DNA from: JANXUR01 sp038229415
Lineage (GTDB): Bacteria > Acidobacteriota > Terriglobia > Terriglobales > Acidobacteriaceae
Assembly (NCBI GenBank): GCA_038229415.1
Contig: JBBROM010000004.1
Location: 124,001 to 188,000, forward strand
Direction: 5' to 3'
DNA length: 64,000 nt
The notes under the pieces are model-generated. The model saw only the letters and a program-made list of their open reading frames with translations, was not told where the DNA came from and searched no databases. Below are positions 10,701-17,671 of this stretch, piece by piece. The position numbers were made by a program, and so were the translations under genes. Positions within the stretch are counted from its first letter, which is position 1. Each line of letters begins with the position of its first letter.

Positions 10701-10801
10701 CGCTGGAACGGGTGGTACTGACTTCGCCAGAGGCGCGCCTGGCCCTGACAGAAAACGGCGCGGAATTGATTACCTTTGCCGACTTGCCGCGTCCGTCGTA
10801 A
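7787..10801 (+). CDS. Exported NHL-repeat propeller protein fused in frame to a ChbG/HpnK (YdjC)-family deacetylase
   Basis: One uninterrupted 1004-codon frame. The start is ATG at 7787, preceded by GAGGAG. Residues 1-42 are a signal peptide ending near PCAAQ. Residues ~45-690 are about a dozen NHL units with the consensus AGTGxAGYSGDGGxAxxAxL, enough for two propellers. From residue 709 (GTG at 9911) the chain continues as a complete YdjC/ChbG-like domain: NADDYG near the start, the metal-site stretch DHVDTHKHTH, and HPGYDD near the end. Known relatives hydrolyse N-acetyl groups from amino sugars or glycolipids and normally act in the cytoplasm, so an exported fusion is odd. A lost stop codon, or a frame error in the assembly, joining two separate genes is a real alternative. 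It lies directly upstream of bshA. Confidence 0.8.
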   Translation: MIRVSPAGRSVRSFSSFAGLSMMLAVGVLISAILAHPCAAQTVTTVFGGWVGDGYIGRRTGLIAPSHVLEDAGLNHYFSDSAGQRIRKQSHSTGKSSTIAGTGIAGFNGDGIAATTAQVNFPNGMVFSAAGNIVFADTGNNRIRMIGADGTISTLAGHGSLAGYKGDGGPVTAAQLNQPWGVAYDTAGSLYFAETGNHVVRKVDTSGTISTFAGTGVAGYSGDGGVATSAQLNSPLGVAFDTAGNLYVADTGNRVIRQILLSGTIVTFAGNGQPGLSGDGGLATSAAIDSPRGLLVNEGALLISNGGQCRVRSVDLTSLLISTYSGTTCGYDGGSHVPSASRFEQPSGLSLATAYGGVLLGDSSNAYARWNRTITVSDLAGSGRSGFPGTTLRAPVARTRTVFSNTSYIAEADGHDIRFVKGYSGTSAGTGVDGYSGDGALGYNAQISHPQGIALDASYNLFISDNGNNVVRKVDTKTDIISTYAADPRFKDLRRISYDSPGSVYVADAGACVIWKITTAGVVSVFAGTLNNCGFGGDGAAATGALLNSPYGVFVDRAGITYIADSGNNRIRKVTALGVISTIAGQGNTCGFTGDGGDATQARLCFPEDVNLASDGTIYVADSNNRRVRKISGGIITTYAGTGVAGFNGDGLPAATANFDHPVGLAFGKTDQQLYVMDDQQNRVRLCSRQACTANLRGSGTGLHYPCRVRRLIINADDYGMTPGINRSIRECHLAGTVTSSTLMAGGAAFAAAVKDAASLPRLRVGCHVVLVDGAPLCEPASVRSLLDAEDRQRFPNGFGTVAMRALRGQLSEDEVEHEAVAQIHKLQTAGVNVDHVDTHKHTHMFPAVLRPLLRAAKACGVRAVRNPFTPPLWRMPAPLLRYSVQPALWKRFAQTQLLRGMARQFHREVRRAEMLTTDGSFGIVATGSLHLELFCAIARNLPDGTWEFVCHPGYDDADLAAIRTRLRSSRALERVVLTSPEARLALTENGAELITFADLPRPS
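9911..10801 (+). other. Deacetylase domain of the fusion; possible independent gene from an internal GTG
   Basis: If the deacetylase is made on its own, the most natural start is GTG at 9911 (VRRLIINADDYG), giving 296 residues, a normal length for the YdjC/ChbG/HpnK family. No clear Shine-Dalgarno precedes it, but a weak promoter-like pair (TTGCGG at 9872, 18-nt spacer, CATTAT at 9896) ends 9 nt before the GTG, which would give an almost leaderless message. There is no stop codon between the NHL part and this point. Confidence 0.45.
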
Positions 10802-10876
10802 GCGGGGGTGAATCCTTGGATAGCCAACGCCATCCAATAAGTGCGGTATTCCCCGAAAGGGCTGGGCTGGCTGAGC

Positions 10877-12013
10877 ATGCGCATCGGAATCACCTGTTAT
10901 CCGACTTATGGTGGGAGTGGTGTAGTGGCCACGGAGCTGGGCATTGAGCTTGCTCAACGCGGACACGACATCCACTTCATCACCTATTCGCAGCCGTTCC
11001 GGCTGGGGAGCAATCAGCCAAACATTAGCTTTCATGAGGTGGAAGTCTCGCGCTATGCCCTGTTTGAACATGCGCCCTACGACCTGGCACTTGCGACGCG
11101 CATGGCCGAGGTCACAGAACTCTACGACCTCGACTTGCTGCATGTCCATTACGCTATTCCGCATTCAGTGAGTGCGTTGCTGGCGCAGCAGATGCTGGCG
11201 GAACGAGGGCGGCGGTTACCGTTCGTCACCACACTGCACGGAACCGACATCACACTGGTGGGACGCGACCCGTCGTACAAACCGATTACGCGATTCGGCA
11301 TTGAACATAGCGACGGCGTGACGGCGATTTCGGAATATCTGAAAGAAAGCACGTTCGCTGAAATTGGCGTCAAGAAGCACATCGAAGTGATCTCTAACTT
11401 CGTGAATTGCGACGTTTATAAACGCACTGAAGCTCATCAGGCGCAACGTACAAATTTTGCAGCAGCGAACGAAAAAATTCTGGTGCATCTCTCCAACTTC
11501 CGCCCGGTCAAACGCATCACCGATGTGATCGAAGTTTTCGACCGCGTGCGCAAGCAGGTTCCTTCACGGCTACTACTGATTGGCGACGGGCCGGACCGTT
11601 CCAAGGCCGAATGGCTGGCGGTGCAAAAGGGGATTCACGACCAGATCACCTTCCTCGGCAAGCTGGATCGCATCATTGACAAGCTCGCCATTTCAGACAT
11701 CATGCTGTTGCCCAGCGAGATCGAGTCGTTCGGACTCGCTGCTTTGGAAGCGATGGCGTGTGAGGTGGTGCCGATCGCCAGCAATGTCGGGGGCCTGCCG
11801 GAGGTGATCGAAGATAGGGTAAGCGGATTCCTGGAATCTGTGGGCGACGTAGACGCGATGGCACTCGATGCCATCACGTTGCTCAAGGACGAATCGGCGC
11901 TCCGAGCCATGGGAGCCGCTGCACGCAAACGGGCGCATTCGCGATTCTGTGCCAATGACGTGGTGAAAAAATACGAAGAGTTCTACCGCCGCACGATTGA
12001 CGCGTCGGCATAG
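10877..12013 (+). CDS. bshA: N-acetyl-alpha-D-glucosaminyl L-malate synthase BshA
   Basis: A 378-residue GT4 glycosyltransferase with the family's N-terminus MRIGITCYPTYGGSGVVATE and the HGTDITLVGRDPS stretch typical of BshA. It joins UDP-GlcNAc and L-malate, the first step of bacillithiol synthesis. The C-terminal donor-binding part contains LLPSEIESFGLAALEAMACE, with the GT4 E-x7-E arrangement. An in-frame GTG at 10841 would add 12 residues, but ATG 10877 matches the family start. It follows the deacetylase domain by 75 bp on the same strand. BshC and an LmbE-type BshB are not in the window. Its 3' end overlaps the convergent kinase gene by 31 bp. Confidence 0.93.
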   Translation: MRIGITCYPTYGGSGVVATELGIELAQRGHDIHFITYSQPFRLGSNQPNISFHEVEVSRYALFEHAPYDLALATRMAEVTELYDLDLLHVHYAIPHSVSALLAQQMLAERGRRLPFVTTLHGTDITLVGRDPSYKPITRFGIEHSDGVTAISEYLKESTFAEIGVKKHIEVISNFVNCDVYKRTEAHQAQRTNFAAANEKILVHLSNFRPVKRITDVIEVFDRVRKQVPSRLLLIGDGPDRSKAEWLAVQKGIHDQITFLGKLDRIIDKLAISDIMLLPSEIESFGLAALEAMACEVVPIASNVGGLPEVIEDRVSGFLESVGDVDAMALDAITLLKDESALRAMGAAARKRAHSRFCANDVVKKYEEFYRRTIDASA

Positions 12014-13326
12014 GTAAGCGCCTGCATATCTTCCGCGGAGAGAACGGGCAGACGCAACCGCACCAGAGTTCCCTCCCCCGGGCGGCTTTCGACTTTTAGA
12101 ATTGCCGACTCGCTGTAAAGCACCTTTAAGCGCTCCGCCACATTGGCCATGCCGATGCCTGAGCCCGCCGGAAGGCTGTTCGCCTGATTCGCAGCATCAA
12201 AACCCGCACCATCATCTTCCACCTCAATCACGATGGTGCCTTCCGCCAGCCGAGCCCGCAAAAAGATACGTCCCACTTCCACTCGACTCGCCAAACCGTG
12301 TTTGATGGAGTTTTCTACAAAGGGCTGGAGCAACATGCTGGGCACCATCACATCCAGCGCTGCCGGTTCGAGTTCCTTGGTGATGCGCAGTTTGTCAGGG
12401 CCAAAGCGCACCACTTCAATGTCGAGATAGTCGTCAATAAACTGAATTTCGTCGCGCAGCGAGACGAATGAATCCGTGCTGTAAAGCAGACGCCTAAGAA
12501 TGCTGGCGAGCTTGAGGATCATCTCGCGGGCACGGTCAGGATCGAAGCGCACCAAGGACGAAACCGAATTGAGCGTGTTGAACAGAAAGTGCGGATTGAT
12601 CTGGCTCTTTAGACCATCCATACGCGCCTGTAGCAGCAGCTTTTCCTGCTCCTCCAGCTTGAGCTGAATGCGCACGCTATTCCAGATTTTTAATGCGGTA
12701 CCGATGACTGCCGGAGCGGTGAGATAGATGAGCAGCTGAATCCAGCGATTCGGCGGCTCCAGATGGAACAGGCGACCCGGAAAGGCGTTTGCCAACTGCT
12801 CCTGCACAAACTGCAACAGCAACACGATGAAGAAGAAGATGACTTGCCAGTCCGCCGTGGGATGTGGGAGGTTGCGGCGCACCCAGCGGTAGATGCTGAG
12901 GTCAATAAATGGAGAAAACGACCATATGTTGTTGCGGTCGCGCGTCAGGTGACGCAGTTCCCCGGCAACGGCTCCACAGAGAATATTGAACGGCAGTGCA
13001 AGAAACTCGCCGTGCAACAATGCAGGGATTGCCAGCAGCGTACCACCCAGCACTCCTGCAGCCCTGCCCACCACCACGCCAATGAGGATGGAGGTTTCAA
13101 ACGCCAAGTCCGCAGCCATGAAATTCTTCACGCTAAAGCGGATCCATACACCCAACACCAAAGGAAATGCGATCCACAACGTGAGGTAGAGCTTCTGGCG
13201 CGGGGTGCGGTCCTCGCGAAACAATAGATTCTTGAAGAAAAGCGAGCGAACGAGTGCGCTGGAAACCGCTGCCGCGACGCCGAGCTTCACCAACAGCGTA
13301 ATCAGAATGAGGCGTTGTTCAATCAT
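11983..13326 (-). CDS. LytS-type sensor histidine kinase
   Basis: A 447-residue membrane histidine kinase. The N-terminal ~215 residues contain five to six hydrophobic segments like the 5TMR-LYT sensor. A His_kinase domain follows with QINPHFLFNTLNSV, the phospho-accepting His being near residue 246. A HATPase domain carries NSIKHG near 342, DDGAGF and GSGIGMANVAERL. Such kinases normally pair with a LytTR response regulator, but none is adjacent, so it is an orphan in this window. The signal sensed cannot be read from sequence. The last 31 bp overlap the end of bshA on the opposite strand. Confidence 0.9.
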   Translation of the reverse strand: MIEQRLILITLLVKLGVAAAVSSALVRSLFFKNLLFREDRTPRQKLYLTLWIAFPLVLGVWIRFSVKNFMAADLAFETSILIGVVVGRAAGVLGGTLLAIPALLHGEFLALPFNILCGAVAGELRHLTRDRNNIWSFSPFIDLSIYRWVRRNLPHPTADWQVIFFFIVLLLQFVQEQLANAFPGRLFHLEPPNRWIQLLIYLTAPAVIGTALKIWNSVRIQLKLEEQEKLLLQARMDGLKSQINPHFLFNTLNSVSSLVRFDPDRAREMILKLASILRRLLYSTDSFVSLRDEIQFIDDYLDIEVVRFGPDKLRITKELEPAALDVMVPSMLLQPFVENSIKHGLASRVEVGRIFLRARLAEGTIVIEVEDDGAGFDAANQANSLPAGSGIGMANVAERLKVLYSESAILKVESRPGEGTLVRLRLPVLSAEDMQALTYADASIVRR

Positions 13327-13372
13327 GCGGAAGCAAACCTTGATGCGACGCTATTAGTGTAAGCCCGCGGAT

Positions 13373-14641
13373 TCACGCGCGCAGCCGCGACTCTGCTTCC
13401 GCCAATACTGCTTCAACCTTAGCTGCGTCAGGCACACCACCTTGCGCCATCTCTTTGGTGCCGCCGCCGCGGCCAGCGTGATGAGCAAGTAGCTCCTTTA
13501 GCAATGCACCCATGTCCGAAGTGAGTCCTGCGGACTGCGCGAATACCAATCCCGGCGGCGCGAGGGTCGCCCCCAGCAACGCGATCACGGGAACCCCACC
13601 TGCATTTCGCACCAGTCTTTGCGCCAGCAACTTGATATACGCAGCATCGCGGTCGTCATACTTCGCTCGCACCAGACGCACGCCCGACGCCTGCTGACAT
13701 TGCGCAATCAGCCGCTCCGCTTCCAGCGCTGCAAGATCCTGCAGCAGTCCTTCGGCATACTTGCGTTGCGCTCGCGCCTCGTCCTGGCTCTTGCGGATAA
13801 GTTGTGGCAGCTCCCACATGGGGGCGGAATAAAGTGCGGCGGAATCGGCCAACGCGGCATAATCTTGCCTAGCGGTTGCCACGGCTCGCAGGCCGCATAC
13901 GAATCCCACGCGAATTCCTTGTTTCACTTTCTCGATCTTTCGCAGCAAGATACAGCCCACTTCGCCGGTGCGGCGAACATGCGTCCCGCCACAGGCGGTC
14001 AGGTCGAAGTCGTGAATATCAATCAGACGCAGTTCGTCGCGGCCGACTTCAGGCAACTTTCGCAAGCCCAGCGTGCGGGCTTCTTCGATTGGCACGAAGC
14101 GCATCGAAATCGAGCGGTCTTCCATCACCACTTCATTGGCCAGCTGCTCGGCTGCGGCAGCTTGTTCTGGCGTTAGGGACTTGGCGTCAATATCAATCGA
14201 GCAGAAATCGGTGCCGAGATGAAAGGACAACGTCGGCATATTCAATGCGCGAATGAAAGCGGCGGAGAGAATGTGCTGTCCGGTGTGTTGCTGCATGTGG
14301 TCGCCGCGACGATCGGCGTCTATCGTGCCATGCACGCGCAGCGGCAGGCTAAGTTTTGCGCCGCCGCCTGTGTCGAAGTTCTGCACGAAGTGTAGAATTC
14401 GGCCCTGCTCATCCTCTTCCACTTGCGTTACACGCAATGCGGTCGAATTCTCCGCTTTCGGCGCAAGTAAGCCGGTATCGAACGGCTGGCCTCCGCTGGT
14501 TGGGTAGAAATAGGTTTCATCCAGTACTGCGGCCATACGGCCTTCGCTCCCGGCCGTAGTACTGCTCACTGGCACCCACGCCACGATGTTGGCCTCAAAG
14601 GTGTGGATGTAAGAATCGTGATAGTAGAGGTGATCGGTCAT
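13373..14641 (-). CDS. alaX: Alanyl-tRNA editing protein (AlaX, long form)
   Basis: A 422-residue free-standing editing protein related to the AlaRS editing domain. Zinc-site motifs HTGQH (~114-118) and CGGTH (~215-219) are intact, so it should hydrolyse mischarged Ser-tRNA(Ala). The C-terminal third is a DHHA1-like domain with a glycine-rich stretch (GRGGGTKEMAQGG) as in AlaRS C-termini. The start ATG 14641 has AGGA very close upstream. It begins 9 bp after the thrC stop, so the two form an operon. A catalytic synthetase domain is absent, as expected for AlaX. Confidence 0.9.
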   Translation of the reverse strand: MTDHLYYHDSYIHTFEANIVAWVPVSSTTAGSEGRMAAVLDETYFYPTSGGQPFDTGLLAPKAENSTALRVTQVEEDEQGRILHFVQNFDTGGGAKLSLPLRVHGTIDADRRGDHMQQHTGQHILSAAFIRALNMPTLSFHLGTDFCSIDIDAKSLTPEQAAAAEQLANEVVMEDRSISMRFVPIEEARTLGLRKLPEVGRDELRLIDIHDFDLTACGGTHVRRTGEVGCILLRKIEKVKQGIRVGFVCGLRAVATARQDYAALADSAALYSAPMWELPQLIRKSQDEARAQRKYAEGLLQDLAALEAERLIAQCQQASGVRLVRAKYDDRDAAYIKLLAQRLVRNAGGVPVIALLGATLAPPGLVFAQSAGLTSDMGALLKELLAHHAGRGGGTKEMAQGGVPDAAKVEAVLAEAESRLRA

Positions 14642-14650
14642 AATCCTGTT

Positions 14651-15856
14651 CTAGTAGGGCTGAATGATGCCGCCCAAATTGCGCGACTTTGGCTTGGCAG
14701 GCATCTTACGCGGTGCTTCTTCCATTACATCAATGTATTTGAGGCCAGTGCCGGTATTGAATAACACTACGCGATCAGACGGCTCGAGGAAGCTACTTGC
14801 CAGCAGTTTTTGATAGGCCACCAGCGCAGCTGCGCCTTCGGGAGCGGCGAAGATGCCCTCTTCCCTCGCCCATTGCAAAGTGGCAGTATGAATTTCCGAG
14901 TCAGTCGCCGTCACCACGGTTCCCGCGCTATGACGCACGATATCAAGAATAATGTAGTCGGCGTAGGGCTTAGGCACGCGAAGGCCGGAAGCTGAGGTGG
15001 CTGCGTTCTGCCACATCTCACTAGCGGGTTTACCCTCCTGCCATGCCTTGAAGATTGGGGCACAACCGCTGGATTGGACGCAGATCATCTTGGGTCGTGC
15101 CGGGCCGATCCATCCCAGTTGCTCCATCTCATCGAACGCCTTCCACATACCAATCAGGCCGACGCCTCCGCCGGTGGGGTAAATGATTGCCTCGGGCAAC
15201 TGCCAGTTGAGTTGCTCGGCGACTTCATAGCCCATCGTCTTCTTGCCTTCCACGCGAAAGGGTTCCTTCATAGTAGAAATTTCGAACCAGCCTTCCGCCG
15301 CCTTGCGCTCGCCGACCATGCGGGCGCAATCGCTGATTAGGCCATCTACCAGCGTTACGTGCGCGCCGTAGGCTTCGCACTCCACCCGGTTGGCGGCAGG
15401 CACATCCTTTGGCATAAAAATGTGGGCTTCGATGCCCGCTGCGGCAGCATAGGCAGCCATTGCTCCCGCTGCGTTGCCAGCCGACGGAATCGCCACTTTC
15501 TGGATGCCATAGTGTTTACACATGGTGACGGCTGCGCCGAGTCCGCGAGCCTTGAAAGAACCCGTGGGGTTCAGGCCTTCGTCTTTGATGAAAACGTTGG
15601 GCGTGACCCGGCTGGGCAGCATCGGGGTAAAGCCTTCGCCAAGTGTCACCGGCACAACGTCAGGCAGCACTTCGCGATAGCGCCACATGGTCGGCTCGCG
15701 GCCAATCAGCAGGTCACGTGGAAAGCTGTTGCGCAAGATGGCGAGATCATAACGGACGTAGAGGGAGCCGCCATCTTTTGGACAAATTGTCTGCGGCGTT
15801 TCCGCGCTGAGGTGTTCGCCACAACGAGTGCATTCCAGGAACATAATCGGAGCCAT
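14651..15856 (-). CDS. thrC: Threonine synthase
   Basis: A 401-residue PLP enzyme of the fold-type II family that converts O-phosphohomoserine to threonine. The N-terminus has a small zinc-ribbon-like stretch (CTRCGE at ~10, ICPKDGG at ~24) seen in archaeal-type threonine synthases. The PLP lysine is in NPTGSFKARG (~96-105), and the phosphate-binding loop is PTGGGVGLIG (~233). It is first in a two-gene operon with alaX. ATG 15856 lacks a clear Shine-Dalgarno; ATG 15844 (MFLECTRC) is an alternative. It is divergent from the Cof-type phosphatase. Confidence 0.93.
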   Translation of the reverse strand: MAPIMFLECTRCGEHLSAETPQTICPKDGGSLYVRYDLAILRNSFPRDLLIGREPTMWRYREVLPDVVPVTLGEGFTPMLPSRVTPNVFIKDEGLNPTGSFKARGLGAAVTMCKHYGIQKVAIPSAGNAAGAMAAYAAAAGIEAHIFMPKDVPAANRVECEAYGAHVTLVDGLISDCARMVGERKAAEGWFEISTMKEPFRVEGKKTMGYEVAEQLNWQLPEAIIYPTGGGVGLIGMWKAFDEMEQLGWIGPARPKMICVQSSGCAPIFKAWQEGKPASEMWQNAATSASGLRVPKPYADYIILDIVRHSAGTVVTATDSEIHTATLQWAREEGIFAAPEGAAALVAYQKLLASSFLEPSDRVVLFNTGTGLKYIDVMEEAPRKMPAKPKSRNLGGIIQPY

Positions 15857-15930
15857 AGAGGGTGAAGTTTAACAGAGAAGAAAATTCGTGTGTAGGCAGG
15901 ACTGAGGTACAGCAACGGGGCAAATTGCCG

Positions 15931-16827
15931 ATGCTAGACTTGAATATGGGTAAAGTGCCAGTCCGCCTGCTTGCCGTGGATATTGACGGCACTTTGTTGA
16001 ACTCCAGTTTTAAGATTGCCACGGAAGATATGGATGCCCTCCACCGCGCCCGCGCGGCTGGCGTGGAGATCATCATCGCGACCGGGCGCCGCCATCTTTT
16101 TGCGCATTCGGTGAGCCAGCAGTTGGGGTTTCCGCACTGGATAGTCTCTTCCAACGGCGCAGTCACTCGCTCTTCCGCAGGCGAGACCTTTCATCGTGAC
16201 TTTTTGCCGGCTACGGTTTGCCGTGAGCTTTGCCTGGGCATGAAGGATTTTCGCGGACGCACGGTGATTACGTTTGATCGCGAGGGAAAGGGTTCGCTGG
16301 TTCTGGAACACATGGCGGACCTGGAGGCAAGCATCCAGCGCTGGCTGGAGAAAAACCTGCAATACATAGAATTTGTTGTTCCGATTGAGGACTGTCTTAC
16401 CGAAGAACCCTTACAGGCCATGTTCTGCGGGCCGATTGCAGAGATGCAGCGCGCGCTCGATCAGTTGGACAAGTTGGGGCTGATGTCGCAAACAACGATC
16501 CTGCGGACGGAGTATCCGGCGCGGGACTTGAGCATGGTGGACGTACTAAATGGGGGTTGCTCGAAAGGTCACGCGCTGGAACGCTGGGCCCGTCACCGTG
16601 GTTACTCCCGTCATGAAGTAATGGCCATCGGTGATAACTATAATGATGTCGAGATGCTGGAATGGGCGGGAATTCCCGTTATCATGGGGAATGCGGACGT
16701 AGAGCTCAGGCAACGCGGCTGGCACGTGACGCGATCCAATGATGAGGCCGGGATTGCGGCTGCGATTGACGAGATCGTGTTCTGCAAAATGGCGGCTACA
16801 CCGGAAGTTGTGGAAGCGACGATCTGA
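15931..16827 (+). CDS. Cof-type HAD-IIB family phosphatase
   Basis: About 298 residues. HAD motif I is DIDGTLL (~17-23), motif II lies around IIATGRR, and motifs III/IV end in GDNYNDVEML (~234), where the acidic residues bind Mg2+. The C2B cap lies between them. Such enzymes dephosphorylate sugar phosphates or small phosphorylated cofactors; the substrate here is unknown. The frame is open from GTG 15862, but the first 23 codons lack family similarity; ATG 15931 (preceded by CGGGG) or ATG 15946 (MGKVPVRLLAVDIDG) is more likely. It is followed closely by the lytic transglycosylase. Confidence 0.85.
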   Translation: MLDLNMGKVPVRLLAVDIDGTLLNSSFKIATEDMDALHRARAAGVEIIIATGRRHLFAHSVSQQLGFPHWIVSSNGAVTRSSAGETFHRDFLPATVCRELCLGMKDFRGRTVITFDREGKGSLVLEHMADLEASIQRWLEKNLQYIEFVVPIEDCLTEEPLQAMFCGPIAEMQRALDQLDKLGLMSQTTILRTEYPARDLSMVDVLNGGCSKGHALERWARHRGYSRHEVMAIGDNYNDVEMLEWAGIPVIMGNADVELRQRGWHVTRSNDEAGIAAAIDEIVFCKMAATPEVVEATI

Positions 16828-16882
16828 GATGATGGGTCGTGCGGTTGGCGAATCGCTCCTCGGTACGTCAAATAAGTTGAGT

Positions 16883-17617
16883 ATGAGTACGAGTATCACA
16901 AGCTGTTTCCGACTGGTTTGGCACGCTGCCCTCATTCTGGGCTGCGTAGCCCTACCTGTACGCGCTGCCGAGCACGTGCAGTTTAACAACGGATTTTCGC
17001 TGCACTGCGAGCATCGTGAATCCATCGGCAGCCAGACGCGGCTCTATTTGGATGTGGGCAACTCCAGCTTTGTGGACGTCCCCACCGATCAGATTGCAGG
17101 TTACGAAGTCGAGCCGAGCGTGGTGCGTCCGCAAGCATCGAATCTGCAGCAGGTGCAGGTAGCTGTGCCGCAGGCTGTGCAATCCGCCAGCGTGCATCAC
17201 TCGCTGGATGCCGACTTCATCAACAGCGTGATTCGCGCCGAAAGCGGCTTTCATACGCAAGCGGTCTCCCGCAAGGGTGCCAGGGGGCTGATGCAGCTTA
17301 TGCCGGATACGGCGCAGAAGCTGGGCGTGCGGGACAGCTTCGATCCTGGGCAAAATGTGGATGGCGGCACTGGATACCTGAGCAGTCTACTCGACCGCTA
17401 CCATGGTGATGTTGCCAAGGCCTTGGCCGCCTACAACGCGGGGCCCAAGGCGGTGGACAGGTATCACGGCGTACCTCCGTATTCTGAGACACGGCAATAC
17501 GTTGCACGCATTATTCGTGACTACAACCGCAAGAAGCTCTCCACGCAGAGGCACTCCCAGAAACTGCCGACCGCGAAACAGCGAGCCAGCAGTGCAGCAA
17601 CGCCCGGCGGCGAGTAG
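16883..17617 (+). CDS. Exported lytic transglycosylase (SLT domain)
   Basis: About 244 residues with a signal peptide (MSTSITSCFRLVWHAALILG, cut near VRAAE). An SLT domain at ~105-220 contains the catalytic glutamate region RAESGFHTQAVS, the ARGLMQLMP motif and AYNAGPKAVDRY. It cleaves peptidoglycan between MurNAc and GlcNAc in the periplasm. The first ~75 mature residues resemble a small beta-rich lead domain. An upstream in-frame ATG at 16829, one base after the phosphatase stop, would lengthen the N-terminus by 18 residues; the signal peptide favours 16883. It is probably cotranscribed with the phosphatase. Confidence 0.88.
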   Translation: MSTSITSCFRLVWHAALILGCVALPVRAAEHVQFNNGFSLHCEHRESIGSQTRLYLDVGNSSFVDVPTDQIAGYEVEPSVVRPQASNLQQVQVAVPQAVQSASVHHSLDADFINSVIRAESGFHTQAVSRKGARGLMQLMPDTAQKLGVRDSFDPGQNVDGGTGYLSSLLDRYHGDVAKALAAYNAGPKAVDRYHGVPPYSETRQYVARIIRDYNRKKLSTQRHSQKLPTAKQRASSAATPGGE

Positions 17618-17671
17618 ACTCATCTTTCCTGACATTCTCCGCAGCCTCGCGGTGTAAACTAAAGATTCCCC

